This document shows positions 43,350-53,517 of a DNA stretch of 64,000 nucleotides, piece by piece. How positions within the stretch are numbered: the stretch's first letter is position 1; every line of letters starts with the position of its first letter. Below the pieces are notes generated by a model. It saw only the letters and a list, made by a program, of their open reading frames with translations. It ran no database searches and was not told where the DNA came from. Origin of the DNA: Vogesella aquatica (GTDB taxonomy: Bacteria > Pseudomonadota > Gammaproteobacteria > Burkholderiales > Chromobacteriaceae); the NCBI RefSeq assembly GCF_028548455.1, contig NZ_JAQQLF010000021.1, forward strand, positions 1 through 64,000, written 5' to 3'. The translations under genes were made by a program, and so were the position numbers.

Positions 43350-43388
43350 CCACCCAGGCAGCGCAGTGACAAAGCGCCGCCTGGGTGG
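43350..43388 (-). terminator. Hairpin terminator between the exporter and the phasin-like gene
   Basis: CCACCCAGGC pairs with GCCTGGGTGG. On the minus strand it is followed by TCTGTTTTC, so it mainly serves the phasin-like gene that stops at 43439. Confidence 0.6.
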
Positions 43389-43438
43389 CAGATATTCTAA
43401 CGAGGCTTGTTCGAGACAAACACCAGCAAAGTGCAGGG

Positions 43439-43885
43439 TTATTTCATGCTGCGGCGGTAAACGCGCTGCGCGCCGCGCACTGCATTGAGCGGGGCGGTAC
43501 TGAGCTGGGTAGAGGCGAAGTGGTGTATCTGGCGCGAGGCACGGCTCGCGATCATACAGCCGGACAAGCCGGCATCCAGGGGCATGAAGCACGGCGCCAG
43601 CGCACGCGGTGTCTTGTCCAGGTACTGCAACCATTGTTTTTGCTGCGAACCTACCCAGCGCTCGCCCAGCACCAGCAGCTCGTGGTTGATGTCGGCCGAT
43701 ACCTGCATCATGGCCGCACCGGACTGCAATGTATCTTCCAGCCGCTGATTGATCTGCTGGTGATTGAATGGCACATCGTCCAACGCGCGCGGGTAAAAAT
43801 GGCGCAGATAATCTGCCTGAGCGGCCATCCAGCGCTGCTGCGCGCGCTGGCACACATCCAGATACTGCTGCAATACCTTGACCAT
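43439..43885 (-). CDS. Small helical protein of unknown function, phasin-like
   Basis: 148 residues. The N-terminal VKVLQQYLDVCQRAQQRWMAAQADYLRHFYPRALDD and the middle DTLQSGAAMMQVSADINHELLVLGERWVGSQQKQWLQYLDK are amphipathic helices like those of short phasins, while the C-terminus is basic. There is no signal peptide or membrane span. I would not call a family. A phasin or granule-associated role would fit the phaR/phaP genes 6 kb away, but this is inference. The gene is transcribed in the same direction as the LysR-type gene 27 bases upstream and probably forms a small operon with it. Confidence 0.55.
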   Translation of the reverse strand: MVKVLQQYLDVCQRAQQRWMAAQADYLRHFYPRALDDVPFNHQQINQRLEDTLQSGAAMMQVSADINHELLVLGERWVGSQQKQWLQYLDKTPRALAPCFMPLDAGLSGCMIASRASRQIHHFASTQLSTAPLNAVRGAQRVYRRSMK

Positions 43886-43912
43886 ATCGACTCCTGCCCG
43901 GGGTTTACCCTG

Positions 43913-44794
43913 TCAAACCAGCTGCCACACGGCGGACAATTCGCTTACCAGCACAGACAAAACCGGATCAGCGGCCTTGTCTGCAGAAAACACAAACTGC
44001 AACTCGGCACTCTTGACGATATCCGGCACGACTTCAAGCTGGCCACGCGCTTCAGCCAGCAGGGCATCCTGCTCGCGAATGAGTGACAAGCCCACACCAG
44101 CCTTGACCAGCTCTATCGCCGTGAAGAGGTTATCGCACTCTGACACTTTCTTCGGGGAAATATTCAGCTCGCGCCATAATTCGCTGACAATTTTGGACAA
44201 ACTGGAAAACTGGGAAATACCTACCCAGGGCAAACGGCCAAGCTCTTTGGGGTTGGCCGCATTGATACGGGCCAGCCAGCCAGGCGGGGCAACAATGCGT
44301 AATGGCAGATGATCCAACAGCACAGTGTGTACGTTGGCGTAAGGGTTTTTGCCCAGGTAAAAGCCGCCATCCAGCTCTTTTTTGCGTACCGCATTGAGCA
44401 CGTCACCCGTCACCCCCTGGTGCAAGCAGACTTCCAGCAAGGGGTAGCGTTCTGCAATGCGCACCACCAGCTCGCCCACACGCAAGATATCAGGGGTCAG
44501 GGTAATGCCCAGTTGCACCTTGCCACTAAGCTGGCCTTTCAGCCCCCGGGCATGATTCAACAACTGACGGGCAGCGGCCAGGATATCCTGCGCCTGCGGC
44601 AACAGCTCTTGTCCGGCCAGGGTCAGCACCACACCGCCGGCCGTACGCTCGAACAGGGGCATACCCACTTCTTCTTCAATTGCCTTGATCTGCGCCGTCA
44701 CCGCCGGCTGGGACAAATGCAAGACTTCAGCAGCCTGTGTCAGGTGGCCTTGCTGCGCCACCGTCACAAAGGTCCTCAGCTGATAGATTTCCAT
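43913..44794 (-). CDS. LysR-type transcriptional regulator
   Basis: 293 residues from ATG 44794. The N-terminal winged helix-turn-helix MEIYQLRTFVTVAQQGHLTQAAEVLHLSQPAVTAQIKAIEEEVGMPLFERT is a textbook LysR domain; the periplasmic-binding-protein-like effector domain follows from about residue 88. It is divergent from yjcH-actP-acs, 326 bases apart, and could regulate that operon, although two-component or CRP control is known for acs elsewhere. The start was chosen because MEIYQLRTF is the conserved beginning. Confidence 0.9.
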   Translation of the reverse strand: MEIYQLRTFVTVAQQGHLTQAAEVLHLSQPAVTAQIKAIEEEVGMPLFERTAGGVVLTLAGQELLPQAQDILAAARQLLNHARGLKGQLSGKVQLGITLTPDILRVGELVVRIAERYPLLEVCLHQGVTGDVLNAVRKKELDGGFYLGKNPYANVHTVLLDHLPLRIVAPPGWLARINAANPKELGRLPWVGISQFSSLSKIVSELWRELNISPKKVSECDNLFTAIELVKAGVGLSLIREQDALLAEARGQLEVVPDIVKSAELQFVFSADKAADPVLSVLVSELSAVWQLV

Positions 44795-45120
44795 CCCTGT
44801 ACTGCCCTCTAGATTAGCTTGCGCATCAGGCACGCGCGGCGCCTGTTTATTTCGATAAGTAGGTGATCATTCTGGACAAGCCCCTGCCGTGCGACAAGGG
44901 CTGTGTCACAAAAAGATGCATAGAAATCGCTTATGTCATGCATCAATAAAGCAAATGCTCGACTGCAAGCCGTTGTTAGCAGTAGGTTTTTTTCAACCTC
45001 CATGCCAAACCTTATCCGCCACATCAGAAAAAACGATTAGCAGCCCCCTGCACCAAAGTCGTAATTTCCCCTCAGCGATTACTGTTTTTCCGCAGTTCGC
45101 GACAAACAAAGGAGGAAACA
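44795..45120. promoter_or_regulatory. Divergent regulatory region of the LysR-type gene and yjcH-actP-acs
   Basis: 326 bases without a gene. It contains an inverted repeat GATGCAT (44915-44921) and ATGCATC (44938-44944) with centres 23 bases apart, about two helical turns, which suits binding of a dimeric or tetrameric regulator. An AT-rich stretch follows, and a strong ribosome binding site (GGAGG at 45111-45115) precedes yjcH. I see no sigma-54 element on the plus strand. Confidence 0.45.
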
Positions 45121-45429
45121 ATGAACGAGGACATCCTGAAACGGGTGCAAGCCAATCCGAAGTTCGCAGAACTGGTCCAGAAGAGATCCAGCCTCGGATG
45201 GCTACTCAGCATCGTCATGCTGGCAATCTACTACGGCTTCATCCTGGTACTTGCCTTCTCGCCGGCCACATTGGGCGCGTCGCTGTCTGGCGGCGTCACC
45301 ACAGTTGGCATTCCGGTGGGTATTTTCATCATTGTGTCGGCGTTTGTATTGACCGGCATCTATGTTCGCAAAGCCAACACCGAGTTTGATCAGCTCAATC
45401 AGCAGATTGTCGAGGAGGCGAAACAATGA
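45121..45429 (+). CDS. yjcH: DUF485 inner-membrane protein YjcH
   Basis: 102 residues with two membrane spans (about 24-48 and 60-82), the pattern of DUF485 proteins. The N-terminus [24 protein letters not shown] is typical. YjcH is nearly always encoded next to the acetate/cation symporter ActP and may assist it, but its molecular role is unknown. A consensus ribosome binding site stands before the ATG, and the stop codon overlaps the actP start (ATGA at 45426-45429), implying coupled translation. Confidence 0.93.
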   Translation: MNEDILKRVQANPKFAELVQKRSSLGWLLSIVMLAIYYGFILVLAFSPATLGASLSGGVTTVGIPVGIFIIVSAFVLTGIYVRKANTEFDQLNQQIVEEAKQ

Positions 45430-47111
45430 AAAGCTGGATGAAATCCACCGCACTTGCCTCGCTGAGCTTGCTGCCGGCAGTTGCCATGGCAGCAGGCGCG
45501 ATCGATGGTGACGTGCAGAAACAGGCCACCAACTGGACGGCCATCATCATGTTCCTGCTGTTTGTTTCCGGAACACTCTACATCACCTACTGGGCAGCAC
45601 GCCGCACCCAGTCCGCCTCCGACTTCTACACCGGCGGTGGTGGCATTACCGGCTTCCAGAACGGCCTGGCCATTGCGGGGGACTACATGTCCGCTGCGTC
45701 CTTTCTGGGCATTTCCGCCATGGTGTTCGAAAAGGGCTACGACGGCCTGATCTACTCCATGGGCTTCCTGGTGGGCTGGCCTATCATCCTGTTCCTGGTC
45801 GCCGAGCGCCTGCGCAACCTGGGTAAGTTTACCTTTGCCGACGTAGCTTCCTATCGCCTGCAACAAACCCCGGTACGTACCTTTGCTGCTACCGGCACGC
45901 TGGTGGTGGTAGCGCTGTACCTGATCGCGCAGATGGTTGGTGCCGGCAAACTGATCCAGCTGCTGTTCGGCCTGAACTACAGCACCGCGGTGATCCTGGT
46001 AGGCGTGCTGATGGTGCTGTACGTGATGTTCGGCGGCATGCTGGCCACCACCTGGGTACAAATCATCAAGGCCTGCATCTTGCTGTCTGGCGCCACCTTC
46101 ATGGCCTTTATGGTGATGGCTTCTGTTGGCTTCAGCCCGGAAACCCTGTTCCAGAAAGCCACTGAAGTCCACGCCAAAGGCCTGGCCATCATGTCCCCAG
46201 GCAAAGCAGACCCGATCGATTCCATCTCGCTGGGCCTGGCCCTGATGTTTGGTACCGCTGGCCTGCCGCACATCCTGATGCGCTTCTTCACCGTGAGTAA
46301 CGCCAAAGAAGCCCGTAAATCGGTGTTCTACGCTACCGGCTTTATCGGCTACTTCTACATCCTGACCTTCATCATCGGTTTCGGCGCCATCGTACTGGTA
46401 CTGAACCAGCCGGCCTTCATGGAAACCATCGTGAAAGACGGCAAGCCACTGACCCAGCTGATGGGTGGCAACAACATGGCTGCGATTCACCTGTCGCACG
46501 CTGTGGGCGGTGACCTGTTCTACGGCTTTATCTCCGCTGTGGCATTTGCCACCATCCTGGCTGTGGTTGCCGGCCTGACCCTGTCTGGCGCATCGGCCGT
46601 ATCGCACGACCTGTACGCGTCGGTCATCAAGAAAGGCAAGGCTAACGAGAAGGACGAGATGCGCGTATCCAAGATCACCACACTGGCACTGGGCGTGATC
46701 GCCATTGTGCTGGGCCTGGTGTTCGAGAAACAGAACATCGCCTTCATGGTGGGCCTGGCCTTCTCGATCGCAGCATCGGCCAACTTCCCGGTACTGTTCC
46801 TGTCCATGTTCTGGAAAGGCCTGACTACCCGCGGCGCCGTCATTGGTGGTGCCATCGGCCTGGTGTCTGCCGTGGTCATGATCGTTCTGGGGCCGGCAGT
46901 ATGGGTAGACGTAATGGGCCACGCCAAAGGTTCGGCACCGTTCCCGTACAAAAACCCTGCCCTGTTCTCCATGAGCCTGGCCTTCTTCTTTACCTGGTTG
47001 TTCTCCGTACTGGATACCTCCAAAGCCGCAGAAGAAGAAAAAGCCAAGTTTGACGCACAGTTTGTCCGCTCCATGACCGGTATCGGTGCATCGGGCGCCT
47101 CGAAACACTAA
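45426..47111 (+). CDS. actP: Cation/acetate symporter ActP
   Basis: 561 residues. The N-terminus is a cleavable signal ([22 protein letters not shown]), as in E. coli ActP. The rest has about 13 membrane spans of the sodium:solute symporter fold, with [19 protein letters not shown] and [17 protein letters not shown] as family landmarks. It takes up acetate and other short carboxylates. The start overlaps the yjcH stop. Between actP and acs is a hairpin with a TTCG tetraloop that might stabilise the upstream message or lower acs expression. Confidence 0.95.
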   Translation: MKSWMKSTALASLSLLPAVAMAAGAIDGDVQKQATNWTAIIMFLLFVSGTLYITYWAARRTQSASDFYTGGGGITGFQNGLAIAGDYMSAASFLGISAMVFEKGYDGLIYSMGFLVGWPIILFLVAERLRNLGKFTFADVASYRLQQTPVRTFAATGTLVVVALYLIAQMVGAGKLIQLLFGLNYSTAVILVGVLMVLYVMFGGMLATTWVQIIKACILLSGATFMAFMVMASVGFSPETLFQKATEVHAKGLAIMSPGKADPIDSISLGLALMFGTAGLPHILMRFFTVSNAKEARKSVFYATGFIGYFYILTFIIGFGAIVLVLNQPAFMETIVKDGKPLTQLMGGNNMAAIHLSHAVGGDLFYGFISAVAFATILAVVAGLTLSGASAVSHDLYASVIKKGKANEKDEMRVSKITTLALGVIAIVLGLVFEKQNIAFMVGLAFSIAASANFPVLFLSMFWKGLTTRGAVIGGAIGLVSAVVMIVLGPAVWVDVMGHAKGSAPFPYKNPALFSMSLAFFFTWLFSVLDTSKAAEEEKAKFDAQFVRSMTGIGASGASKH

Positions 47112-47128
47112 GCCTTACCCATAGCAAA

Positions 47129-47156
47129 GGCCGCACCGTTCGCGGTGCGGCCAACC
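47129..47156 (+). promoter_or_regulatory. TTCG-tetraloop hairpin joined to the dispersed 10-mer, between actP and acs
   Basis: GGCCGCACCG (47129-47138) and CGGTGCGGCC (47143-47152) form a perfect 10-bp stem closed by the very stable loop TTCG. The right arm runs into GCGGCCAACC (47147-47156). No T-run follows. Partial termination or mRNA end protection is possible, since the hairpin lies 17 bases after actP and before the acs ribosome binding site (AAGGAG). Confidence 0.65.
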
Positions 47157-47179
47157 AAAGAGATAATTAAGGAGCCACT

Positions 47180-49147
47180 ATGTCTACCCTCGAATCGATC
47201 CTGAAGGAAACCCGCAGCTTCCCACCCAGCGAAGACTTCCGCCGCAAGGCCACTGTCTCGGGGATGGATGCCTACAACGCCCTGTGCGAACAAGCTGACG
47301 ACCACTACCTGTCCTTCTGGGGTGACCTGGCGCGCGAACTGATTACCTGGAAAAAACCGTTTTCCCGCGTGCTGGATGACAGCAATGCCCCGTTCTTCAA
47401 ATGGTTTGACGACGGCGTGCTGAACGTTTCCTACAACTGCCTGGACCGCCACCTGGCGGTAAACGCCAACAAGATTGCGCTGATTTTTGAAGCTGACGAC
47501 GGTGAAGTCACCCGCGTCACCTACTCCGAATTGCACCGTCGCGTGTGCCAGTTTGCCAACGGCCTGAAGAGCCAGGGTATCGGCAAAGGCGACCGCGTCG
47601 TGATTTACATGCCGATGGTGATTGAAGCCATCGTGGCCATGCAGGCCTGCGCCCGTATCGGCGCCATCCACTCCGTGGTATTTGGCGGCTTCTCTGCCGG
47701 TGCCGTACGTGACCGCATCCAGGATGCTGGCGCCAAAGCCGTGATTACCGCCAACGAAGGCCTGCGCGGCGGCAAAACCGTGCCACTGAAAGCCACCGTA
47801 GACGAAGCCCTGGCCATGGAAGGTTGCGAATCCATCAGCACCGTGGTGGTCTACCAGCGTACCAACGGCGGCGCCAACTGGGCAGAAGGCCGCGACGTAT
47901 GGTGGCACAAGCTGATCGAAGGCCAGGCCGAGTACTGCGAACCCGAATGGATGAACGCCGAAGACCCGCTGTTCATCCTGTACACCTCCGGCTCAACCGG
48001 CAAGCCCAAAGGCATCCAGCACAGCAGCGCCGGCTACCTGCTGGGCGCACTGAACAGCTTCCGCTGGGCGTTCGACTACAAGCCGAACGACGTGTACTGG
48101 TGCACCGCCGACGTGGGCTGGATCACCGGCCACTCCTACATCTGCTACGGCCCGCTGGCCAACGGCGCCACCCAGGTGGTGTTTGAAGGCGTACCGACCT
48201 ACCCGGATGCCAGCCGTTTCTGGAGCATGATCGAGAAGCACAAGGTTTCCATTTTCTACACCGCGCCTACTGCTATCCGCTCGCTGATCAAGCTGGGCGC
48301 CGACCTGCCAAAACAGTTCGACCTGTCCAGCCTGCGTATCCTGGGCACCGTGGGCGAGCCGATCAACCCGGAAGCGTGGATGTGGTACTACGAAGTCGTT
48401 GGCGGCGGCCGCTGCCCTATCGTGGACACCTGGTGGCAAACCGAAACCGGCTCCGCCATGATCGCCCCGCTGCCGGGTGCGGTACCGACCAAACCGGGCT
48501 CTTGCACCCTGCCACTGCCGGGCATCATCGCCGACATCGTGGATGAATCCGGCGCGCAGGTAGAGCCGGGCCGTGGTGGCTTCCTGGTGATCAAGAAACC
48601 GTTCCCGTCGCTGGTACGTACCATCTGGAACGATCCGGACCGCTTCAAGAAAACCTACTTCCCGGACGAATTCAACGGCCAGTACTACCTGGCGGGCGAC
48701 TCGGCCAACCGCGACGAAAACGGCTACTTCTGGATCATGGGCCGTATCGATGACGTACTGAACGTGTCCGGCCACCGCCTGGGCACCATGGAGATCGAGT
48801 CGGCGCTGGTGGCCAACCCGCTGGTGGCCGAGGCTGCCGTGGTGGGCAAACCGCACGACATCAAGGGCGAAGCCGTGGTGGCCTTCGTGGTACTGAAAGG
48901 CAACCGTCCGCAAGGCGAAGAAGCCAAGAAAGTAGCCGCCGAGCTGAAGAGCTGGGTAGCACACGAGATTGGCAAGATCGCCCAGCCGGACGACATCCGC
49001 TTTGGTGAAAACCTGCCCAAGACCCGTTCCGGCAAGATCATGCGCCGCTTGCTACGCTCCATCGCCAAGGGCGAGGAGATCAGCCAGGATACGTCCACCC
49101 TGGAAAACCCGCAGATCCTGGCCCAGCTGCAAGAAGCGGCGACCTGA
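47180..49147 (+). CDS. acs: Acetyl-CoA synthetase
   Basis: 655 residues, normal length. AMP-forming adenylate enzyme: P-loop [62 protein letters not shown], and the C-terminal [15 protein letters not shown] whose Lys is the acetylation-regulated residue in Acs. It activates acetate to acetyl-CoA. Together with yjcH and actP it forms an acetate uptake and activation unit. A ribosome binding site AAGGAG precedes the ATG. A GC-rich hairpin after the stop probably ends the transcript. Confidence 0.97.
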   Translation: MSTLESILKETRSFPPSEDFRRKATVSGMDAYNALCEQADDHYLSFWGDLARELITWKKPFSRVLDDSNAPFFKWFDDGVLNVSYNCLDRHLAVNANKIALIFEADDGEVTRVTYSELHRRVCQFANGLKSQGIGKGDRVVIYMPMVIEAIVAMQACARIGAIHSVVFGGFSAGAVRDRIQDAGAKAVITANEGLRGGKTVPLKATVDEALAMEGCESISTVVVYQRTNGGANWAEGRDVWWHKLIEGQAEYCEPEWMNAEDPLFILYTSGSTGKPKGIQHSSAGYLLGALNSFRWAFDYKPNDVYWCTADVGWITGHSYICYGPLANGATQVVFEGVPTYPDASRFWSMIEKHKVSIFYTAPTAIRSLIKLGADLPKQFDLSSLRILGTVGEPINPEAWMWYYEVVGGGRCPIVDTWWQTETGSAMIAPLPGAVPTKPGSCTLPLPGIIADIVDESGAQVEPGRGGFLVIKKPFPSLVRTIWNDPDRFKKTYFPDEFNGQYYLAGDSANRDENGYFWIMGRIDDVLNVSGHRLGTMEIESALVANPLVAEAAVVGKPHDIKGEAVVAFVVLKGNRPQGEEAKKVAAELKSWVAHEIGKIAQPDDIRFGENLPKTRSGKIMRRLLRSIAKGEEISQDTSTLENPQILAQLQEAAT

Positions 49148-49162
49148 TCTGTTGCAGTAAAC

Positions 49163-49186
49163 GGCCTGCGCTGCGGCGCAGGCCTT
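49163..49186 (+). terminator. Hairpin terminator after acs
   Basis: GGCCTGCGC-TGCG-GCGCAGGCC followed by TTGCC, 15 bases after the acs stop. The stem is strong and the T-run weak. Confidence 0.6.
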
Positions 49187-49404
49187 GCCGGGCAGCTACC
49201 CGGCGTCAGTATCCCTGTAGTAGATGTGCTGTTTTACCCTCCTTGGCCGCGCGCGTGCTGCAATCACCGCGCGGCATTTTTACGCCCGCGTGCCGGCACC
49301 GCCGGCATCATCGCCCGGGTGCGGCCAACCCTGCGGGAATCAAGGTTGAAGCGTGGCAGCCTTATCAAGGATAATTCGTCCATTAACGCCACCTCCCCCC
49401 CTCA

Positions 49405-49986
49405 ATGGACCTCGGACATTATTTGCTTATCCTGGTCAGCACCGTACTGGTCAACAACGTGGTGCTGGTCCGTATCCTGGGGCTATGCCCTTTCATGGGC
49501 GTTTCCAGAAAGCTGGAAGCCGCCATCGGCATGGGCGCCGCCACCACCTTTGTCCTGACGCTGGCTGCCGGCAGCAGCTATCTGGTGAACCAGCTGCTGC
49601 TTGCGGCCAACCTGGAATTCCTGCGCACGCTGTCCTTCATCGTCATCATTGCCGGCATCGTGCAGTTCACCGAGATGGTGATCCACAAGACCAGCCCGGT
49701 GCTGTACCAGGTGCTGGGCATCTACCTGCCGCTGATTACCACCAACTGCGCGGTGCTGGGCATCCCGCTGCTCAACGCCCAGCTGCAGCACAGCTTTGCC
49801 GAGTCGCTGGTATTCGGCTTTGGCAGCGCGCTGGGCTTTAGCCTGATCCTGATCCTGTTTGGTGCCATGCGTGAGCGCCTGGAAGGCGCAGACATCCCCG
49901 CGCCGTTCCAGGGCAATGCTATTGCACTGCTTACTGCCGCGCTGATGAGCCTGGCCTTTATGGGCTTCGGAGGCCTGACACGATGA
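49405..49986 (+). CDS. rsxA: Rsx/Rnf electron transport complex subunit A
   Basis: 193 residues with six membrane spans. N-terminal [29 protein letters not shown] and [20 protein letters not shown] are conserved RsxA/RnfA segments; the family binds a 2Fe-2S cluster in the membrane with RsxE. The Rnf complex moves electrons between NADH and ferredoxin with ion transport; the Rsx version keeps the SoxR sensor reduced in E. coli. It is the first gene of a tight operon with rsxB overlapping by four bases. The 257-base leader after acs contains a copy of the dispersed 10-mer (49321). Another copy inside rsxA (49603) encodes Ala-Ala-Asn. Confidence 0.95.
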   Translation: MDLGHYLLILVSTVLVNNVVLVRILGLCPFMGVSRKLEAAIGMGAATTFVLTLAAGSSYLVNQLLLAANLEFLRTLSFIVIIAGIVQFTEMVIHKTSPVLYQVLGIYLPLITTNCAVLGIPLLNAQLQHSFAESLVFGFGSALGFSLILILFGAMRERLEGADIPAPFQGNAIALLTAALMSLAFMGFGGLTR

Positions 49987-50546
49987 CAACCCTGCTTTAT
50001 GCGCTACTGGTAATGGTAGCGCTGGCCCTGCTATTGGGCGCCATCCTCGGCTACGCCTCGGTGCGCTTCAAGGTAGACGCCGACCCGCTGGTCGACAAAA
50101 TCGATGACATTCTGCCGCAGACCCAGTGCGGCCAATGCGGCCACCCCGGCTGCCGCCCCTACGCCGAGGCCATCGCCAGCGGCGACGAAGACATCAACAA
50201 ATGCCCGCCGGGCGGCGAAGACGGCATCCGCAAGCTGGCCGAGCTGCTGGGCGTGGACTTCAAACCGTTCGACGCCGGCGCTGCGCAGCCCAAGCCCAAA
50301 GCCGTGGCGCTGATCGACGAAGCCACCTGTATCGGCTGTACGCTGTGCATCCAGGCCTGTCCGGTGGACGCCATCCTCGGCTCGGCCAAGCAGATGCACA
50401 CCATCATCGCCAGCGAATGCACCGGCTGCGAGCTGTGTCTGCCACCCTGCCCGGTGGACTGCATCCGCATGATTCCGCACGGCACCGACCTCACCAACTG
50501 GAAATGGCGCTACCCCACCATTCCCATCAAGGCGGTGAAGCCATGA
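49983..50546 (+). CDS. rsxB: Rsx/Rnf electron transport complex subunit B (ferredoxin-like)
   Basis: 187 residues. One N-terminal membrane helix, then a 4Fe-4S domain with [16 protein letters not shown] and a later Cys (NKCPPGG), and two classical ferredoxin motifs [15 protein letters not shown] and [15 protein letters not shown]. It hands electrons into the complex. Start and stop overlap rsxA and rsxC by four bases (ATGA), so the whole operon is probably translationally coupled. Confidence 0.96.
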   Translation: MTTLLYALLVMVALALLLGAILGYASVRFKVDADPLVDKIDDILPQTQCGQCGHPGCRPYAEAIASGDEDINKCPPGGEDGIRKLAELLGVDFKPFDAGAAQPKPKAVALIDEATCIGCTLCIQACPVDAILGSAKQMHTIIASECTGCELCLPPCPVDCIRMIPHGTDLTNWKWRYPTIPIKAVKP

Positions 50547-52495
50547 GTCGGCTGTACGACTTTCACGGCGGCATCCACCCGCCGCAGCATAAAGACGCTG
50601 CCACCGGCAGCCCGATCCAGGCGCTGCCCTTGCCGCCGCTGCTGCACATCGCACTGGCGCAAAGCGTGGGCAATGCGGCGCGGCCCACCGTGGCCGTGGG
50701 CCAGCACGTGCGCAAGGGCGAAACCCTGGCCGAGCCGGATGGCCGCCTGTCCGCCGCCGTGCACGCGCCGACGTCGGGTACCATCACCGCCATCGGTCCA
50801 CACCCGTTTGCCCACCCATCCGGCCTGCCGGTAGACACCCTCACGCTGCAGCCGGACGGCCTGGACGAATGGCAGCCGCGCCAGCCGCTGGACTGGCAGC
50901 AAGCCGACGGCACCGCGCTGCGCAAGCACCTGCAGGCCATGGGCGTGGTCGGCCTGGGCGGTGCGGCATTCCCCACCCACCTGAAGCTGGCCGCCGGCCA
51001 GCTCGCCACGCTGGTGGTGAACGGTGCCGAGTGCGAACCGTTCATCAGCTGCGACGACTTGCTGATGCGCGAGCGCGCCACCAGCATTGTCGACGGCATC
51101 CGTATCGCTGCACATGCGCTGCAAGCCGGCGAGGTGCTGATCGGTATCGAAGACAACAAGCCGCAAGCCATCGCTGCCATGCAGGCCGCCTGCGCCGGCA
51201 CCGCGTACCGCGTGGTGAGCATCCCCACCAAATACCCCAGCGGCGGCGCCAAGCAGCTGATCCGTATCCTGACCGGCATCGAAGTGCCGCACGGCACCCG
51301 CGCCACCGACCTGGGCGTACAGTGCCTGAATGTAGGCACGCTGTACGCCATCGCCCGCGCCGTACTGCACGGCGAACCGCTGCTCAGCCGCATCGTCACC
51401 GTTACCGGCGCCGTCACCCGTGCGGCCAACTACGAGGTGGCCATCGGCACGCCGCTGGCCTGGCTACTACAACAGGCCGGCATTTCCGACCCGGGCACCG
51501 ACGTGATCATGGGCGGCCCGATGATGGGCATTACCCTGCCCGACCTGGCCGCCGGCCTGCCCAAAGCCGGCAACTGCCTGATCGCCAAGAGCGCCGCGCT
51601 GTTCCCGCCGCGCCCGGCAGAGCAGGCCTGCATCCGCTGCGGCGACTGCGCCAGCGCGTGCCCGGCCGAGCTGCAACCGATGGACCTGTTCTGGTTTGCC
51701 AAGTCGCGCCAGTTCGGCAAAGCGCAAGAACGCCACCTGTTCGACTGCATCGAATGCGGCGCCTGCAGCTATGTGTGCCCCAGCCAGATCCCGCTGGTGG
51801 ACTACTACCGCTTTGCCAAGAGCGAGATCTGGACCGCCGAGCGCGACAAGAAAAACGCCACCCTGGCGCGTCAGCGCCACGAATTCCGCCAGTTCCGCAT
51901 AGAGCGCGACAAATCGGAAAAAGCCGCACGCATCGCGGCACGCGCCGCCGAGCAGGCCGCCAAGCTAGCCACGCAAGCGGCCACCCCGGTAGCAGCCAGC
52001 ACCGCCGCCGCCAGCGGCATGGACGACGCCAAAAAAGCGGCCATCGCAGCGGCACTGGCGCGCGCGGCGGCACAAAAAGAAGCCAAACCGCTGTCCGAGC
52101 AACACACCAGCGGCCTGGACGACGCCAAGCAGGCCGCGATACAGGCCGCTATGGCCCGCGCTGCCGCCCGCAAAGCCGCCGCCGAAGCGGCAAAAGCCGG
52201 CGATGCGGCCAACCCTGACCGCGCGGCCACTGCCACCCCGGCACAAACCGGCATGGACGATGCCAAACGCGCCGCCATCGAAGCCGCCATGGCACGCGCC
52301 GCTGCACGCAAAGCCGCCGCCCAGTCCGCGCAAGCCGATAACACAGCTGCGGCCAACCCCGACAGCGCCGCCACCGCCACGACGTCGCAAACCGGCATCG
52401 ACGACGCCAAACGCGCGGCCATCGAAGCCGCGATGGCCCGCGCTGCCGCCCGCAAGGCGGCTGCCGCCGAGGCCAAGAAAGACGCCGCACCATGA
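50543..52495 (+). CDS. rsxC: Rsx/Rnf electron transport complex subunit C with a repetitive Ala-rich tail
   Basis: 650 residues from ATG 50543. The core (about 1-455) has the flavin- and NADH-binding segments [33 protein letters not shown] and [12 protein letters not shown], plus two 4Fe-4S motifs [15 protein letters not shown] and [16 protein letters not shown]. The C-terminal tail carries four repeats of a unit of about 25 residues with pattern G(M/L/I)DDAK-AAI-AA-ARAAA-K, spaced by Ala/Pro linkers. Such tails are known in RsxC proteins and vary in repeat number. Two copies of the dispersed 10-mer (52205, 52349) sit in the linkers of this repeat region, both in frame as Ala-Ala-Asn. Confidence 0.95.
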   Translation: MSRLYDFHGGIHPPQHKDAATGSPIQALPLPPLLHIALAQSVGNAARPTVAVGQHVRKGETLAEPDGRLSAAVHAPTSGTITAIGPHPFAHPSGLPVDTLTLQPDGLDEWQPRQPLDWQQADGTALRKHLQAMGVVGLGGAAFPTHLKLAAGQLATLVVNGAECEPFISCDDLLMRERATSIVDGIRIAAHALQAGEVLIGIEDNKPQAIAAMQAACAGTAYRVVSIPTKYPSGGAKQLIRILTGIEVPHGTRATDLGVQCLNVGTLYAIARAVLHGEPLLSRIVTVTGAVTRAANYEVAIGTPLAWLLQQAGISDPGTDVIMGGPMMGITLPDLAAGLPKAGNCLIAKSAALFPPRPAEQACIRCGDCASACPAELQPMDLFWFAKSRQFGKAQERHLFDCIECGACSYVCPSQIPLVDYYRFAKSEIWTAERDKKNATLARQRHEFRQFRIERDKSEKAARIAARAAEQAAKLATQAATPVAASTAAASGMDDAKKAAIAAALARAAAQKEAKPLSEQHTSGLDDAKQAAIQAAMARAAARKAAAEAAKAGDAANPDRAATATPAQTGMDDAKRAAIEAAMARAAARKAAAQSAQADNTAAANPDSAATATTSQTGIDDAKRAAIEAAMARAAARKAAAAEAKKDAAP

Positions 52496-53517
52496 GCATT
52501 CACGCTACCCATATCGCCCGCCCTGTCACCGTGTCGCGGGTGATGCTGAAAGTACTGGCCGCCCTGCTGCCCGGCATTGCCGTGTCAGCCTATTGCTTTG
52601 GCCCCGGCGTACTGCTGCAGCTGCTGTTGGCCACTGTCACCGCGCTGGGTGCCGAGGCCGCTGTACTGCGGCTGCGCCAGCGCCCGGTTACCCCGGCGCT
52701 GGCCGACTTGTCGGCGGTGGTCACCGCCTGGCTGCTGGCGCTGTCGATGCCGCCGCTGGGTGCCTGGTGGATGATCGTACTGGCCACGCTGTTTGCCATC
52801 GTACTGGGCAAGCAGGTATACGGCGGCCTGGGCCATAACCCGTTCAACCCGGCCATGGTCGGCTTTGCGGTGATGATCGTGTCGTTCCCGGCGCAGATGG
52901 CGGCCTGGGGCACGCCGTTGACCACGCTGGACGCCGCTGCGCAGCTGCAGTGGATCGTCACCCATACGCTGCCGGCCGGCAGCAACCTGGACGCCATTTC
53001 CAGCGCCACGCCGCTGGACGTGCTGAAAACCGGCCTGCTGCAAGGCGGGCAAACGGCCGGCCAGCTGCTGCAACAGCCGCGCTTCGGCCACTGGGGCAAT
53101 GCTGGCGGCGAATGGGTGGCGCTGGCGTGGGCGCTGGGCGGCCTGTGGCTGTGGCAGCAGAAGCTGATCCCGTGGCGCACGCCGTTGGCGATGCTGGCCG
53201 GCGTGCTGGCCGTCAGCCTGCCGCTGTGGCTGTGGCAGCCGGCGCACTACGCCAGCCCGCTGTTCCATCTGCTCAACGGCGCCACCCTGCTGGCGGCCGG
53301 CTTTATCGTTACCGACCCGGTCAGCGGCAGCACCACGCCGCTGGGCAGGCTGATCTTCGGCTTTCTGGTGGGCGTGCTGATGGTGGTGATCCGTGTATTC
53401 GGTGGCTTCCCCGACGCCGTGGCGTTTGCCGTGCTGATCATGAATATGGCGGTGCCGTTTATCGACCAAACTACCCAGCCGCGCGTGTTCGGCCGCAAAG
53501 GGGGCCGCCATGCGTAA
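52492..53517 (+). CDS. rsxD: Rsx/Rnf electron transport complex subunit D
   Basis: 341 residues with about nine membrane spans. GLGHNPFNPAMVGFAVMIVSFP and ISSATPLDVLK match RnfD; the Thr of the SATP segment is the expected site of covalent flavin attachment. The C-terminus FIVTDPVSGSTTPLGRLIFG is a strong family marker. The start overlaps the rsxC stop (ATGA), and the stop overlaps rsxG by eight bases. Confidence 0.95.
   Translation: MSIHATHIARPVTVSRVMLKVLAALLPGIAVSAYCFGPGVLLQLLLATVTALGAEAAVLRLRQRPVTPALADLSAVVTAWLLALSMPPLGAWWMIVLATLFAIVLGKQVYGGLGHNPFNPAMVGFAVMIVSFPAQMAAWGTPLTTLDAAAQLQWIVTHTLPAGSNLDAISSATPLDVLKTGLLQGGQTAGQLLQQPRFGHWGNAGGEWVALAWALGGLWLWQQKLIPWRTPLAMLAGVLAVSLPLWLWQPAHYASPLFHLLNGATLLAAGFIVTDPVSGSTTPLGRLIFGFLVGVLMVVIRVFGGFPDAVAFAVLIMNMAVPFIDQTTQPRVFGRKGGRHA

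Noticed and set aside
45399-47108. 569-codon open frame antisense to actP
   Set aside because: It mirrors actP almost end to end, has a His/Gln/Gly-rich composition typical of antisense frames in GC-rich genes, and no plausible start or family.
49205-49404. Possible short gene or riboswitch upstream of rsxA
   Set aside because: No frame with a ribosome binding site and no recognisable aptamer; only one copy of the dispersed word and GC-rich sequence were seen.
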